A stretch of DNA of 64,000 bases. Origin: Apoderus coryli (Eukaryota; Arthropoda; Insecta; Coleoptera; Attelabidae). The position numbers and the translations under genes are program-made. Position 1 is the first letter of the stretch, and each line of letters opens with the position of its first letter. The notes under the pieces were generated by a model, which worked only from the letters and a program-made list of their open reading frames with translations, was not told the DNA's origin and did not search any database. Of the stretch, positions 35,213-47,523 are shown piece after piece. The stretch is taken from NCBI GenBank assembly GCA_911728435.2, contig OU452203.1, forward strand, positions 22,384,134 through 22,448,133, written 5' to 3'.

Positions 35213-37316
35213 AAAGTTTTTCCTTTTCCAAACTCTATCCGTGAACACATTGTACTTCATGTTTTCCAACAAGCATTGTACAAAATTACCCTTTACTAAT
35301 ATAGTTTTTAAAATAAATACCAGTTAATACATAATTTTGCAGTACTAAATTCCAGCATTATCACACCATAACATCTCAATTTTATTGCAGCTTTCGGGTA
35401 TTGAGTAAAACACACGTCTCTAGGGTCATCCGAACAGGTCCAATGCAGAATCTAAATCATTATTATCTATATGCGAGCATAAACTGTATTGGTTTTTCTT
35501 TTTATCTAATAATGATAATAATTGTTACTAGAAACTACAGAGTTAATAAAATGATTAACAATCTAAATATGGTTAAACTAATTAAGTGGAACAGCAGCAA
35601 ATTACATTATTTCCAGACCTCACACAATGTCGTTTCGAACATATTTGAAATGGTTCAGATTTTGGATTTGCTTTGGGGTGGTAAAAAGCACACGCGTAGT
35701 ATAATGGAGCTTTTAAATATTACCATTTTTGTAGAAAATTTCTGCGTACGAACAACCACTTCTATATATAGTTTTATATAAGTATGTCGTTCTATAGATT
35801 TGGATAGAGTTCTCTTTGTTACAATACTCGGTAGAAATCCGTTATAGTATAGCGACAATTGCAATCAGGCTGAATCTTAATTAGTCAGGAGGTATATAGA
35901 ATTGACCACCCATGAGGTTTGTACTACTAGTTACTTTTATTTGTTTTTATTTTAGTTCGAAATATTTTTTTTCTCAGCTCTATAACACAAAACAATCTTA
36001 CTATTTAAATTATTTTAATTTGCTTGAGAAATATACAATTCATTATATTATATAATCGCTCGGGGCCAGGGCTGGACTCTTGTGTACAGTACGTCCAGAT
36101 TTCGTTGTATTTGCAGAGTAGCTCTGTTATTGGGGAAGTTGGAGGGATGCCTTGCTAAATTTTCCAGAAATCCTAACGTTGAAAGAGAACTGATGAAAAT
36201 TCCTTAAAAAAAGTGAGTACGTCATTGAATTGTAGGTAAAAACCATATAATGAACAAGTGCACTTGTATCTCTGTCCGAAAATGCAGAACTTTCAGAAAC
36301 CCCTGTATCTCCCGCTAGGATTACAACGTCAATATACCAAGTAGTCTATAGACCAATGTGGACACAGTGTAGGTACATTGTTTAACGATTTGGTCTATAA
36401 ACATGTAAAATTTTAAACGATTCTAATTTAAATATAAAATTGCTAAAACTATTGTCAGAACTGATAACGGTTAAATGCCAATCATACTCGTTTATATGGT
36501 TAATAAGAGAGAGAACATTACTTTGAGTAAGCAGAGGGTAAAAACTAAAGCATTGTATTTTATTTTAAAGTCACAGAACGGTTGGTCACGCGATGGATAA
36601 TAGCAGATATGCAAATTATTAATTCATTTCGTATTGGAAAATTTTCTAAATAGATTTATACCATTCTCGTGTAAAGTAAAGTAGCAGAATGACATATGAT
36701 CGCGATTAGAGTTGCATTTTAAAACAATAGACTTTATAAAGAAATATTTTCTCTTTACGGAAATGTCAGTAAAAACAACATGAATGAATTTAAATGTGAA
36801 AAAATATCATATTATAAATTTAAATGAACAATCTTTCTTGTGCAAAATAGAAGAATCTCTATGGCATCTATAAACGACACCCAAAGGAGTTCAGAATCGA
36901 AATTCTATGCTTTACAGTCTCCACAACCCCATTTTGTGTTTAATCCATAGACGGGCATTATTTCAACATATCAACGAAATGATTTTATACAACGTTGTTC
37001 TTTAAAAACAAACACATTGTTGAATTAAAATCGCTAAAACTGTGATTGAAATATTTAGATTTAGCATCATGAATTTCTATTTTTATTCATAAGCAACCCG
37101 ATCCGTGGACTTCAGACTAATAATCCCGAAATCAGCGTTCGCAAGGATTGATTTCGGTCTTTCAAGTAAAGGATCTTGGCGCCATTATCTGCAAGCATTT
37201 AAAGTAGGAGGTCCTTTTTTCGGCAGGGATGAAGGTAGCTCGTATTTAAGGATATTGTTAAGACAATTATGTAGGGTATTCAATTTTTAATACATTTTGC
37301 AGCACTTTATTGTTTT
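35213..37316. other. Intron sequence, no gene; one GC-richer block
   Basis: Mostly AT-rich with no recognised gene. 37085..37262 stands out by composition and contains cttggcgccattatc, a Pho-type core, and ggatcttgg; it may be conserved intronic regulatory DNA. The 126-codon frame at 35401..35781 has no known motif. Confidence 0.35.
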
Positions 37317-38090
37317 TCAAATATGAAGATCTATACACTTTTGCATGCGTTTGAACCAATTGTTGAAGCACTTTTGCCACTCTGATTGAGGTATCTCCAA
37401 AACATGCATTCTAAATGCAGCAACCGCTTCTTCAGGTGTCGAAAAACGTTGACCTCTCAGTCTGTTTTTTACGTACGGGAATAAAAAGAAGTCATTCGGT
37501 GCCAAGTCAGGACTATACGGCGAATGACTCATCAAATCGATGTTTTGGGTGCTCAAAAATGCAGGTGTTGTGAGAGCTCGCATTGTCGTTGTGAAGAGTG
37601 ATCCGTCTTCGGCGGTTGGTTTTCCTGATTTCTTGGAAGACAACTGGCAAACAAATGGTTGTGTACCACTCAGAATTGACTGTTCTGCGTTGTTCTAGTC
37701 ATACGGTTGCGACATGTCCAGTTTTTCCGTAAAATAGGCGACCATTCGCTTGAAAGTGCTTCGTGCGCGAACAACTTTTGTTGGATTTGGCTCATCTTGA
37801 AACACCCATACAGTCGACTGCTGTTTACTTTCGGACTCATACGCGTAAATCAACGATTCATCACCTGTCACGATGTCATAGACGTGTTTCGAAGCACCGC
37901 GATCGTATTTTTTGAACATTTCTTTCGACCAATCGCCACGAGCCTTTTTTTGAGCGATTGACAAATTGTGTGGGATCCAACGCGAACAAATTTTTTTGAC
38001 AGTCAAATGTTTATGCAATATTCAATGTATGCTGGTCCCACTAATGCCTAAGGTTGTCTCAATCGCTTGTACGCATAACCTCAAAAATGG
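37317..38090 (-). pseudogene. Mariner transposase relic, N-terminus deleted
   Basis: Mariner transposase of a second subfamily (same as the 56.1 kb copy). The minus strand reads ETTLGISGTSIH, then HLTVKKICSRWIPHNLSIAQ and YDIVTGDESLIY (first Asp; the usual W is L). HNDNASSH carries the second Asp, and after a frameshift YSPDLAPNDFFLFPYVKN carries the third, ending KRMQKCIDLHI and a stop at 37317. The helix-turn-helix DNA-binding part is missing: leader-like sequence (gttatgcgtac) runs straight into the IETTLG block. All three catalytic Asp survive, but two frameshifts kill the gene. Confidence 0.88.
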
Positions 38091-39090
38091 GCAACTTTAC
38101 GATAGAGCTGTCAGTTGCCAAATTGCAACACCATCAGGGTTGCCAAATCCCGAAATATAAAAGACAACCCTCTTATAGCAAAACGCACCCTGTCCAGAGC
38201 CTGTAAGATTGCACGAAGTTATTTATATTTTGACCCTTGGCGATACCTATCGTTGTTAGGTGTTCAAATTGTACTCGTTTTTCAGTTATTTTAAAATTTT
38301 TACTCTGCTTTATGGACTAGGACGTCTACTAATGATGTAATAAAATTGAATGTCATATAGAAAAAGTACTAAATCACTATTGTTGTCTCGTAAAACAATG
38401 TTAAAAGTGTGATATTTAAATTTTTATCTATAGAATCTCCGTCACTGCGTTGTGATGTATATAGGACCCGAAAACTTACTCTAGCACGTCTCATGGATGA
38501 TATTTATGACTCCCAATGCGTTGTACATAATTTTCCAACGAATAAGACGAAGAACAGACTAAGGAAGGGAGCTGAATTGCCTTTGTTTGAATCGTTTTTA
38601 AAGGGATTTTTTTTTTGGGGAAAAATAATGTAATTTGTACACGGCACTGGAGTGAGTTAGAGGAGGCATTGCATATAAACCCTTTTAATGAGGATGGGAC
38701 ATATTTATTGCAAGGCTACTACTATACAATACGTTTTCAGTGTAGGATTTAACTAATCTTGCCTAAACACCCAGCGAAATTGGTATGGTGTGATAATTAT
38801 AACGCTCATGAGCCATCTTCTATGCTAGTCTTAACTAACGGCGGACATCATATTTTAACTCGGATATTTTGTTTAAATTATCGCATATTATCGCAACTTG
38901 AACCTAATGACGTAGTTTTATTTTATTATTATTATTATTATTACAGCATCCAATGAAGTTTAACTATATGGATCCTCGGGGGCGACAGTTTGACCTCAAA
39001 CAATATTTTAAAGTCTGTAATCTCTGAAAATTGTCAAAGTTTTATGTTTTGTTTATTTGTTATATTTATCAACTAAAACTGAAAGTTTTT
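38091..39090. other. Intron sequence, no gene
   Basis: 38091..38165 may be the 5' end of the mariner relic (ggttgccaaat). After that no gene is recognised; a (TTA)n run is near 38925..38942. Confidence 0.4.
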
Positions 39091-39312
39091 TTGATTTTGA
39101 TTTTCTTGTTTTTTTTTTTTTTTAATTTTATGAAAATATTTTCAAAACCGTGATTTATTACACCAATTGTGCAAAAAACACTAATAAACTTTTTTCGCAA
39201 AGTGGTTAATTTCATAGCTACTATTAAAATAATAAAATTAAAAAAACAAGAAAATCAAAATCATTAAAATATTATTTTTGATATACCCTGTATAGTAATC
39301 GTAAATTTGGTA
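39091..39312. mobile_element. Truncated second copy of the 34.8 kb palindromic element
   Basis: Nearly identical to 34914..35137: ttgattttgattttcttg through aaaaccgtgatttattac to atataccctgtatagtaatc, stopping at gtaaatttggta. Most of both outer arms is missing. The identity implies recent movement or duplication. A reverse transcriptase fragment begins directly at its right edge. Confidence 0.85.
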
Positions 39313-39505
39313 ATTTTTAGCATTGCAGTCGCACAACTGTGTCCGGCCTTAAAACCTGACTGGACTGTTGGTAGCAGTTCACTAGCTTCTACATATTCTT
39401 TAATCTGGTTGCACAATATTTTTTCAATTAATTTAGATAGATTGAACTTTGTTGCAATTTTTGTATACTTATAGTTTTTTCCTAGGATATAAGGGTCTTT
39501 CTCCC
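39312..39505 (-). pseudogene. Non-LTR reverse transcriptase fragment (finger region)
   Basis: Open on the minus strand without stops, reading TKFNLSKLIEKILCNQIKEY, then VEASELLPTVQSGFKAGHSC and ATAMLKI. This is the region before the first catalytic Asp in Jockey-like reverse transcriptases (typically LEKIxxxQL...LPxxQSGFRxGHSCxTAL). The element ends abruptly at the palindromic element on its downstream side and at about 39505 upstream. Confidence 0.8.
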
Positions 39506-41204
39506 GTCCTTTCTTTATTTCAAATGATATAAACGTTGCCGCTCTGTCGCCTTCTTCAGGTACAACTTTCGTACCTACATTGGTTGCAGTTTTAAGTTAG
39601 CAGTATCTTGGCAACTTGTGCCTGGCCCTGTAACTCATTGTACCATTATAGCATATAATTATGTAATTATATATGTAAATCGGAAATCTTGATATGTACT
39701 TTTAATTACCGGTTATTATAAAGTCATATTGTAATCATATAAATTACAGATGCTAAATTATAAATGTTAAACAGTTACCTAGTCAGTTTATGTATTTTTA
39801 ACTTTTGCTAAATTGAATTAAATGTACGTACCTAAGCAATTTATAATTTTCTCTTTGAAATAAATCACGAATAATATTTGGAAATATAAATTGTATAGGT
39901 ATTGATCGATATACCTACTACAATATATTGTTATCCACTTTTATATGAGTAAATCCATAAATCAAAATATATACCTACCTACTTCAAAAATATAATAGTA
40001 ATACATAAAAAAAAAGGAGGGCGAAATGTTGGATTCTCTTTCTCCCCCCTCGGGTGCAATATGTCAGTGGTAAGACACCCGGGGTGCAACACTCTGTAGG
40101 TGGTGCAGAATAAATATGGCTGCCACGAGATAGAGTAAGTATGATGCTCAGTATAACATAACACCAAAGTGTGGACCGAAAAATGTACCTATAACGTTAT
40201 AAAAATTGCTATAATAATTACCATATTAATTTCGGGCATATCACGGTCCTTGATCTTGTAGGTAGGTATATCAAAATATATAATAAAATAATATATTAAA
40301 AAAAAAACACTACTTGCTATAATAATTCGGTGCAGAAAGACGAAACAAATTACAACCTTACACTACCAGTTTGGGCTTAATCTTTTTTGAAAATGACGAC
40401 GTCGAAATTATGTTATTAAACAATTATTTTTTTATATATGGTAACAAAAACGAATAACTATACGCTTTTGAAAGATATCATTACAATTTCGTACACTGGA
40501 GAAAATTTTTGGGCAGAGTTAAGAGCATATTTTTATAGCAGCTGTAAACGGATTTGAAAGTTTTCTGTCGAACATGCATATATAACAGTTGCGAGTTCTG
40601 GTCCAATAAGGGATTTAGACCAGAGTCAGATTATTGTTGCTCCCAATATTAGAAAGTCCACACAGCTTGCTCGGCAACTTACCCTTGATCCTAAATATTA
40701 AAAACAAAATTCTGTATATGAATAACGAGGCAAGCGTTTGGAGTTTCTTAGTTTTGTAAAACTCTCTACAAGATCGGCGATATGGGATGTCAAAATTCAA
40801 GCGGATAATTTTTTTCTGAGCCACAAAAACCCTATTGATGTCAGAGAATTGTCCTCAAACAGCGACATTGTGAGATATAAGGGACTGTATATACCGAACA
40901 CTCAAAATTTCTCGACCACCAAGAGAACCCTTCAAAAAAAGAAGTTCTTATCAAGTTTAGCACAAACCATGTCGACATTTGCGCCTTAAAATTTAGGTGT
41001 TGAACCCAGTTTAAGTAATAAAGGGTGTTTTTATAGAAATATAGAACTTAAGTTGATAATTTTTTACTAAATATAGTAACCAATCAAATTACTTAATTTT
41101 AAGGGATGTGTCAAATTTCATCCAATCACCTCTGGATTACAGCGATAATACCCTACATGTGGTTTTTTCAGTTTGGTGTTTTTTTTATTAAAAATTAATT
41201 AAAC
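39506..41204. other. Intron sequence; one unrecognised 83-codon frame
   Basis: 39540..39565 contains a degenerate minus-strand CTGAAGA...GCAACG word. 40015..40110 is richer in GC with a repeated gggtgcaa (about 40053 and 40081). A plus-strand frame at 40738..40989 (IPNTQNFSTTKRTLQKKKF near its end) has no family I recognise and might be a transposon remnant. 41025..41200, beginning taaagggtgtttttatag, looks like a transposon terminal region and may belong to the Crypton-like copy that follows or to another element. Confidence 0.4.
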
Positions 41205-42310
41205 GTCAAACTGACAACTGGTTTAAAAATGTCGCGAAGATTTGGTATTGCATCTAACGATGCAATTAATGATATTATATCTACTAATATACCAAAAATA
41301 CAATCAAATCAAAAAAATATGTATGGAAAATATTTCTCGAGTTTTGTGCGACCAGAGAATATAAACTGAATGCTGAAACGAGTTTGCATAATTTGGCTAA
41401 TATATTGAAAGATTATGCGGTAAATATGAGAAAAGCTGACGGAACTAAATATAAAGAAGAAACTGTAAAAACAATTTGGAATACTACGAGTAGGCTACTC
41501 CAGGAAAAATACTTCAATGACTTCAAAATTGTATTCGACCCGTTTACCAGTGTCATATTCAAAAATGCGCGAATGCAAGAAATGCAAAACATAAAAGATT
41601 ACAGCAGGATCCAACCAAACGAAAATGCAGTTCATCAAACTTGAATTCAAGTGATTTGGCTAGAATCATTGGATTATGGGATGAATGTACATCAGAAGGT
41701 TTACAATTTTTTTTTTTACCATATTATAGCTGTTGAGTTAGCTTGGCGAGGTGGTGAACCAGCTGCGATTGCCTTATACATTATCTCACGATTGAGAAAA
41801 ATAATGATGGAACGCCAACCAACAGAATTAAATACAATCCAATATTAAGTAAACCATGCCAAGGAGGATCGAAAAGTTGTACAAATAGTAAGTGGCTTGT
41901 TCCAAATATTGCAAACGAAAATGCAGGCCCTGTTCGGTTATTCCATAAATTATTGTCCAAAAGGGGGAAAAATATTACTTCCAGTCGCCTATTCTTGAGA
42001 CGAAATCGTTTCTGGAAATCCGAAAGTGACACATGGTTTGACAATATACCGGTAGACAAGAACACAATTAATATGTGGACCAAATCATCCGCGCACTTAC
42101 ACTAAGTGTAAAAAGATATCCAATCATTCGAACAGATCATCTGCAGTTAGCCATTTGGCAAGTAAAGGAATTCCTGAACAGCAATTAATAAAAATAACAG
42201 GACATAGCAGCTCTAATTCAATTAAACCGTACTTGGATATTAACCAAAATTTTGTCATAGAGAATCCTTCACGCGAGTTGCTCAAGGATAATAGCCCTCG
42301 GCCTAGCAAG
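41205..42310 (+). pseudogene. Crypton-like tyrosine recombinase, copy A (frameshifted)
   Basis: Relic of a Crypton-type DNA transposon, which moves by a tyrosine recombinase rather than a DDE transposase. From ATG at 41229 (MSRRFGIASNDAIND) it continues over shifted frames: LNAETSLHNLANILKDY, YFNDFKIVFDPFTSVIFKNA, AVELAWRGGEPA (catalytic Arg codon 41747..41749), WLVPNIANENAGPVRLFHKL and KNTINMWTKSSAH. It then reads NHSNRSSAVSHLA (His 42125, Arg 42134), ITGHSSSNSIKPYLDINQNF (second His-type box, catalytic Tyr codon 42230..42232). All expected catalytic residues remain, but several frameshifts and stops interrupt the gene. The C-terminal tail seen in copy B is absent; the text changes to another transposon at about 42305. 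Confidence 0.8.
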
Positions 42311-42520
42311 GCGTAGGTTTGGTGAATGGGCCCAAAACACGATCGTTGATTCCGATTTTCATAAGCGAATAAAGCTCACTTTTGTTTGAATAGATACGTC
42401 AATAAACTAAACTGTCGTATTTGGAATGATGGTAATCCTCAACTGTATGTTGAGACACCGTTAGATCCAGAAAAACTGACTATTTGGTGTGTTTTATGGC
42501 CTGTTGGAATGGTTCGAATA
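42308..42520 (+). pseudogene. Tc1/mariner-like transposase fragment
   Basis: The plus strand reads ARRRFGEWAQNTIVDSDFHK, then after a stop NKLNCRIWNDGNPQLYVETP and LDPEKLTIWCVLWPVGMV. In insect Tc1/mariner-like proteins this block surrounds the first catalytic Asp (FSDEAHFWLNGYVNKQNCRIW). Here that segment reads LTFV-stop-IDTSI, so the catalytic motif is lost. It is joined directly to the end of the Crypton-like copy A. Confidence 0.7.
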
Positions 42521-44248
42521 CAGTAAATTTCATGTCAATTTAAAAAATCATCTTTGTTTTATTCCATTTCCATTTCACACTATTTCATCCGTCATAGTTT
42601 TAGTTTAGATACAAAATATGAATGTAAAGAACGGAACTGAATATAAAAATAATGGTTTACAACCTGTTATAGTCAAAAGTACGTTGTTAAATTTGTAACA
42701 ATACACCCTCGGCGCAATAATGTTGTTTTTTCGAAGTTGTTCTCTCTTTATTAACAATGATCATATATTTTATGAGACACAGCAATTTGAACGCAACACG
42801 GAGAAACAGGAAGATAATTAAAAGTCGTAATTTTTGACTTGTCAAAATGGAAACTCACACTACAGATATAGGAACAATTTTAATTTACTTATACTTACTG
42901 TGCTAGTTACTGATGTATGACATTTAAAAATGATTAAATCAACTACAATTATTACAAAACAACATTTTTATCTAAACAAGGGTATAACTGCAACGATCTT
43001 TAATCATATAATTAACATAACGTTGAAGCAAAATGTTAAATAAGTTTAGAGAGAATTAGTTTTGTGTGAAGATATCTATATATAAAAAATAAAGTATAAA
43101 AGAACTCAATTCGTAAAAGTTAGAGGTAGTAACCGAGTCGTAATATTTATAGTTTTGTTCATTTTCTTTTGTACTATATATACGTTTGTGGAAAAGAAAA
43201 TGCTGGTTTTCTTTATTATACGAAACTCCAGCGATAAATCCTGTAAGTTTTTCGTATGGGAGAATACCAACTGAAACAAATATTAATTCAACTTTTTGAT
43301 ATACGAAATAAATTTCAATAAAAAAAAATGGGAAATAAGGATGCTTCTTACCGTTTTAATTAAACAGTGCTTAAAGAAATTGTTTTAAATGTGGTCAAAA
43401 TTGACAAAATGTGACATGGTTATATTCAAGGACTTTTAACACGTTAAGAGTCATTATTATTTATTTTTTACTTAATCCTGAACGTAACCCTAAAAGTTAA
43501 AATAATTAAAATACATTATTCAACCCCTAATATTGAACAAAACCCAAATTCCCTCATTAGTTTACATATTTAATAAACCTATTGTACCTAGTTTATTATA
43601 CTATACACCTAAGGAGCGGGCCTAATTTAGTTTTACAAACGTTTGTTTTGGTTAAAGTCATGATTGTAGTGAAAACAAATTTAGTCCTGAGTCCGGTGCT
43701 GTATCGATTGTTAATCATCCATATTCGAATTCAGAGCACATATACTTGATATTCTTGAATTGCTTTGCCATTATTTTGCGGCTATACGCGTAAAGATACT
43801 TTATATAATATACAGTAGGTATAAAACCGTATAAGCAAAAAAAAAACCAACTCGCACAATTTGGAATTTATGTCTTTTTGATTTTTCTGTGTCATTGTGG
43901 TTTAGAGTAAATTTTTTTCTCTGCAACAAATGAAAATGAAATAATAAAAACATGACATATCACTGTCATAAATAATACATTTTACTTAAAGAGAATGTTG
44001 ATTCAGGTAATTAAAATTATTTTTGTATTGGGATCGATGATGTGACTCAGTATTATAGGAGATGCTTAAAAAGTGTTAAATTTCTCAATTTTATAGTACT
44101 TGTTTCGAGTTTGCTCAATGAAATACTTCTTCAGGCAAAAAATTATAGCAACTTTGAGTCAATTTTATTTGATTTAATTTTTTATGGTGTTGGACAAAAT
44201 AATTAATTTAAACTTGTTGGCAATATAATTTCAAAATTTTTCTTAAGA
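42521..44248. other. Intron sequence, no gene
   Basis: AT-rich, no gene recognised. At 44102..44134 the minus strand carries CTGAAGA...CGAAAC. Nothing else can be supported. Confidence 0.45.
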
Positions 44249-45131
44249 CGAGGCATGTTTTTTAAGTAAGTACCGTTTTGGAATTAAAAAAAGACGTGCA
44301 AAGATATCGCAATAATTTTATTTTTACATGAAAGCCTGTACCTTAATCTACTTTTCTACATAATTTCCGTGAATATTGAGGCACTTGTCATAACGTGGCA
44401 CCAGTTTTTGAATACCCTCCTCATAAAATTCTGCCACCTGACTTGTTAACCACTGTATCACAAATGTTTTGACTTCGTTATCGTCTTGAAGACGCTGACC
44501 ACCCAGGTGTTTCTTCAAGTGCAGGAACAAATGATAGTCGCTGGGCGCCAGATCAGGGCTGTATGGAGGATGATCTAGAGTTTCCCATTTAAAAGATTTG
44601 ATGAGATCTTTGGTCCGATTAGCCATATGTGGACGGGCATTGTCATGCAGCAAAACGATACCCTTACTCAACTTGCTACGTCTTTTGTTCTGGATTGCAC
44701 GATGCAGATTGTTCAATGTCTCACAATAAGACGCTGCATTGATTGTCTCATTACGAGGCAGAAACTCCACTAGCAATACTCCTTTTCTGTCCCAAAAAAC
44801 TGTGCACATGATTTTCCGGGCAGAAATTGTTTGCTTAAACTTCACTCTTTTGGGTGATGATGAATGTTGCCATTCCATGGATTGTTGTTTCGATTCTGGT
44901 GTGACGTAGGCCACCCATGTTTCGTCACCAGTAACAATTTGGTCTAAAAAATCTTCACCTTAATTGTGGTACCGCTCAAGGAAAGTCAATGCACTGCCTA
45001 AACGTTGGGTTTTGTGCAAATCCGTCAACATTTTTGGAACAAACAAGTCAGGGGGCAGAATTTTATGAGGAGGGTATTCAAAAACTGGTGCCACGTTATG
45101 ACAAGTGCCTCAATATTCACGGAAATTATGT
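44249..45131 (-). mobile_element. Fold-back mariner element, copy C
   Basis: Longest of the three copies. The left end cgaggcatg at 44249 is preserved, though flanked by GA, not TA. The minus strand encodes the C-terminal two thirds of a mariner transposase: VTGDETWVAYV (first Asp, around 44920), LLHDNARPH (second Asp) and YSPDLAPSDYHLFLHLKKHL (third Asp), with 34 residues between the second and third, the DD34D hallmark of mariner. It ends LNIHGNYVEK with a stop at 44348. The open frame 44348..44914 is undamaged, but the gene lacks its N-terminus. At 45041 the sequence flips into the transposase 3' end in the opposite sense (aacaagtcag...) and stops at about 45131, so the right terminal repeat is lost. 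Confidence 0.92.
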
Positions 45132-47523
45132 TAATATTCGTAAATAAGACAGTTGAACATTGGTACATGGTTAAAAAAATTAAAATACACAACACAACTT
45201 TTTCCTTTGGCATTTTTTGAAATTTTCCGGAAGAAATGTCAATTTTGACAGCCCAGGAAGATCACGCATGCATGTCATTTTTCAAGCAAAAACACCTGAC
45301 AGAATTGTAACTAAATGCTGTACACTGAAAAAAATGATGTTAATTTTACAAACCAAAATTTAAACAAAAAGTTATTTGAAAATGTTGTTTATTTTAACGC
45401 CTTCTGTAGATCAAAAAGATGTATCAACTTAAAAAGCACCATGTATAGTCGTGCTGCCAATAAGTTGCCAATTTATCAATTTAAAGTAAAAACAGTTACT
45501 TATCTACCAATAATTAAAAACATGTTTATAGGAAAATAAATATAATTTTGACCTACAAATATTAAGCCCAAATATTTTTAGACAAATATAGGTACATAAT
45601 TATCACATCAATTAGGTCTTCTAAACCTATAGACCTAATAGTTTTCTTGGCTTTAGACATGGAACAAAAATTAAATATAATAATTCTCCGACAAAACTGA
45701 CTCTAAATAAAACTTTCTTCTTTGAGCACTAACAAAACACCATCGTCGCGTCGGCGATTTCTGTACCGTCTTTCTCCTAAACAAGATTTGATCCATTCAA
45801 AATCATTTTTCGGATACTACAACATAAAACATTTTGTTATCCCTCAGTTTATTTAATTATAGCTACTGCTACTAGTAAATGCAGAAAAACATTTTCTGTT
45901 TCCTTTACAAATACAAACTTCTTTTGGTCGCATTTCCTTGACTAAACTTTGCATAGGATCATTTTTATTTTGCTAATTTTCTGAAACAACAGAACAGCTA
46001 GTACAGAGATTCGGTACCATTGAAAGTTTAAATCAGGATGTGAAATTTGAAAAAAGGAATGAATTTTAATTTTACTAAAATTATTAGTCTCGAAAGAGCA
46101 ATCATTTAACTAGCACCTGTTGAATTAATTACTTATCTTTGTTTACTAGTGATAGTATTGCGATGAATGCTCAGTATATGGGATTTAAAAGCAAAGTAAT
46201 TTTTAAACGGCATTGAATTCTAATGTAATTTGGTACTTACCGCCCTTTTATAATCTCCAGAAAAATAGAAATCGGCCAACAGGCGTGATAGGTAACGCAC
46301 TTCAACACACCCAAACAAAAACTGACCCAGCATGCCGACTCGGTAATGACTTCCAAAGATTACAGTAGCCCTCGATCTGATATCGCTTGAAATTTACTTT
46401 AAATTCACAGCAAAATGCAAATTAACTGTGAATTTACAGACTTATAGGAATTCTATATGTAAAAACGCATTTTTATCTGTAATATATATGTAAAGATACA
46501 TTATGATGTATTTTTAATGCAATTTTACCAATAATTCTTATTTTACATATTGAATGTGAATTTTTACTGCACTTTTACATCTGTATAGTTGTAATCATAG
46601 TGTAAATTTCCCCCGATTTTTTACAGTGTACGGAGTTATTGAATGACCTAATATCTTGCTTGTTCAAAATTTACATAAAAATTCTTGTAAGGCGTTTTTC
46701 GTAACAGAAGTTGGCAATAATTGATTTTATTAGTAAATTCGCAAATTACTTTTTAGAGTGTAAGGATTTTTCCCATAATTGTGGATGACACTGTATAATT
46801 GAAATTATATTAATAAAACATTGCAAGGAAATCGAAGCAAATAACAGATATTTAAAGGGAGAGAAAAGCTATACACTTAAAGAGTTTGGCAATTTAAGGA
46901 TGAGGGAATTGAAAGGGAAAGATAAGCGTAGCAGAAAATTGGATAGATTGGATTTTCTGGATGCGAGCAGCAAAAACGATCGAATAATGTATTTCTACAT
47001 AGATAGTTGACTTTAATGGTATTAAAGGTCTCTTTTTTTTATTATTTAAAATCCTTTATCGCTAATTACCTTTGATTGCAAATCATAAGTCTCCCCGGTA
47101 GCTGTTTAGGAATCTGCAGTTAATTAAAGGACATTTTCAATTATCAGGCACACATCGTTATAAGCCCAAGACATTATTTATCAATTCCATTACACACTCA
47201 CACAGTAGAAACTGTGTGGTTTTTTTAAATTTATTTTTTGTATATTCTTCTTGCCTCTCTGTTCGAAACAGCAATTTTCTGATTTGTTTGTGCGATAACT
47301 TGGCTTGAGCACTATATGCTTTACTTAATTACGCTAAAAGTATAAAAAACTTTAGTTTTTTGCATTTGCTGTGGTATAATCAATAATTAAATGTGAAAAA
47401 GGGAGTTCAAAATAAAATTAGACTTTTTGAAATTTAGCATTATTAACGAGAAATTATACAGTGCTAGTAAAACGTCCCCTTCCCCCCTCGTTATATTTAA
47501 AATAATTAAAATTGAAGAGTGAA
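45132..47523. other. Intron sequence with possible terminal-inverted-repeat element and candidate enhancer
   Basis: gtacactgaaaaaaatgatg (45318) and, inverted at about 46605..46630, gtacactgtaaaaaatcggg could be ends of a 1.3-kb element without coding capacity; this is tentative. 46960..47230 differs in composition and contains several homeodomain-type cores (cgctaattacctttgattgc, agttaattaaagg, tcaattatcagg), a plausible Ubx intronic enhancer. No gene is recognised. Confidence 0.35.

Noticed and set aside
35401..35781. 126-codon plus-strand frame
   Set aside because: AT-rich residue composition, no motif, no supporting start context; consistent with chance.
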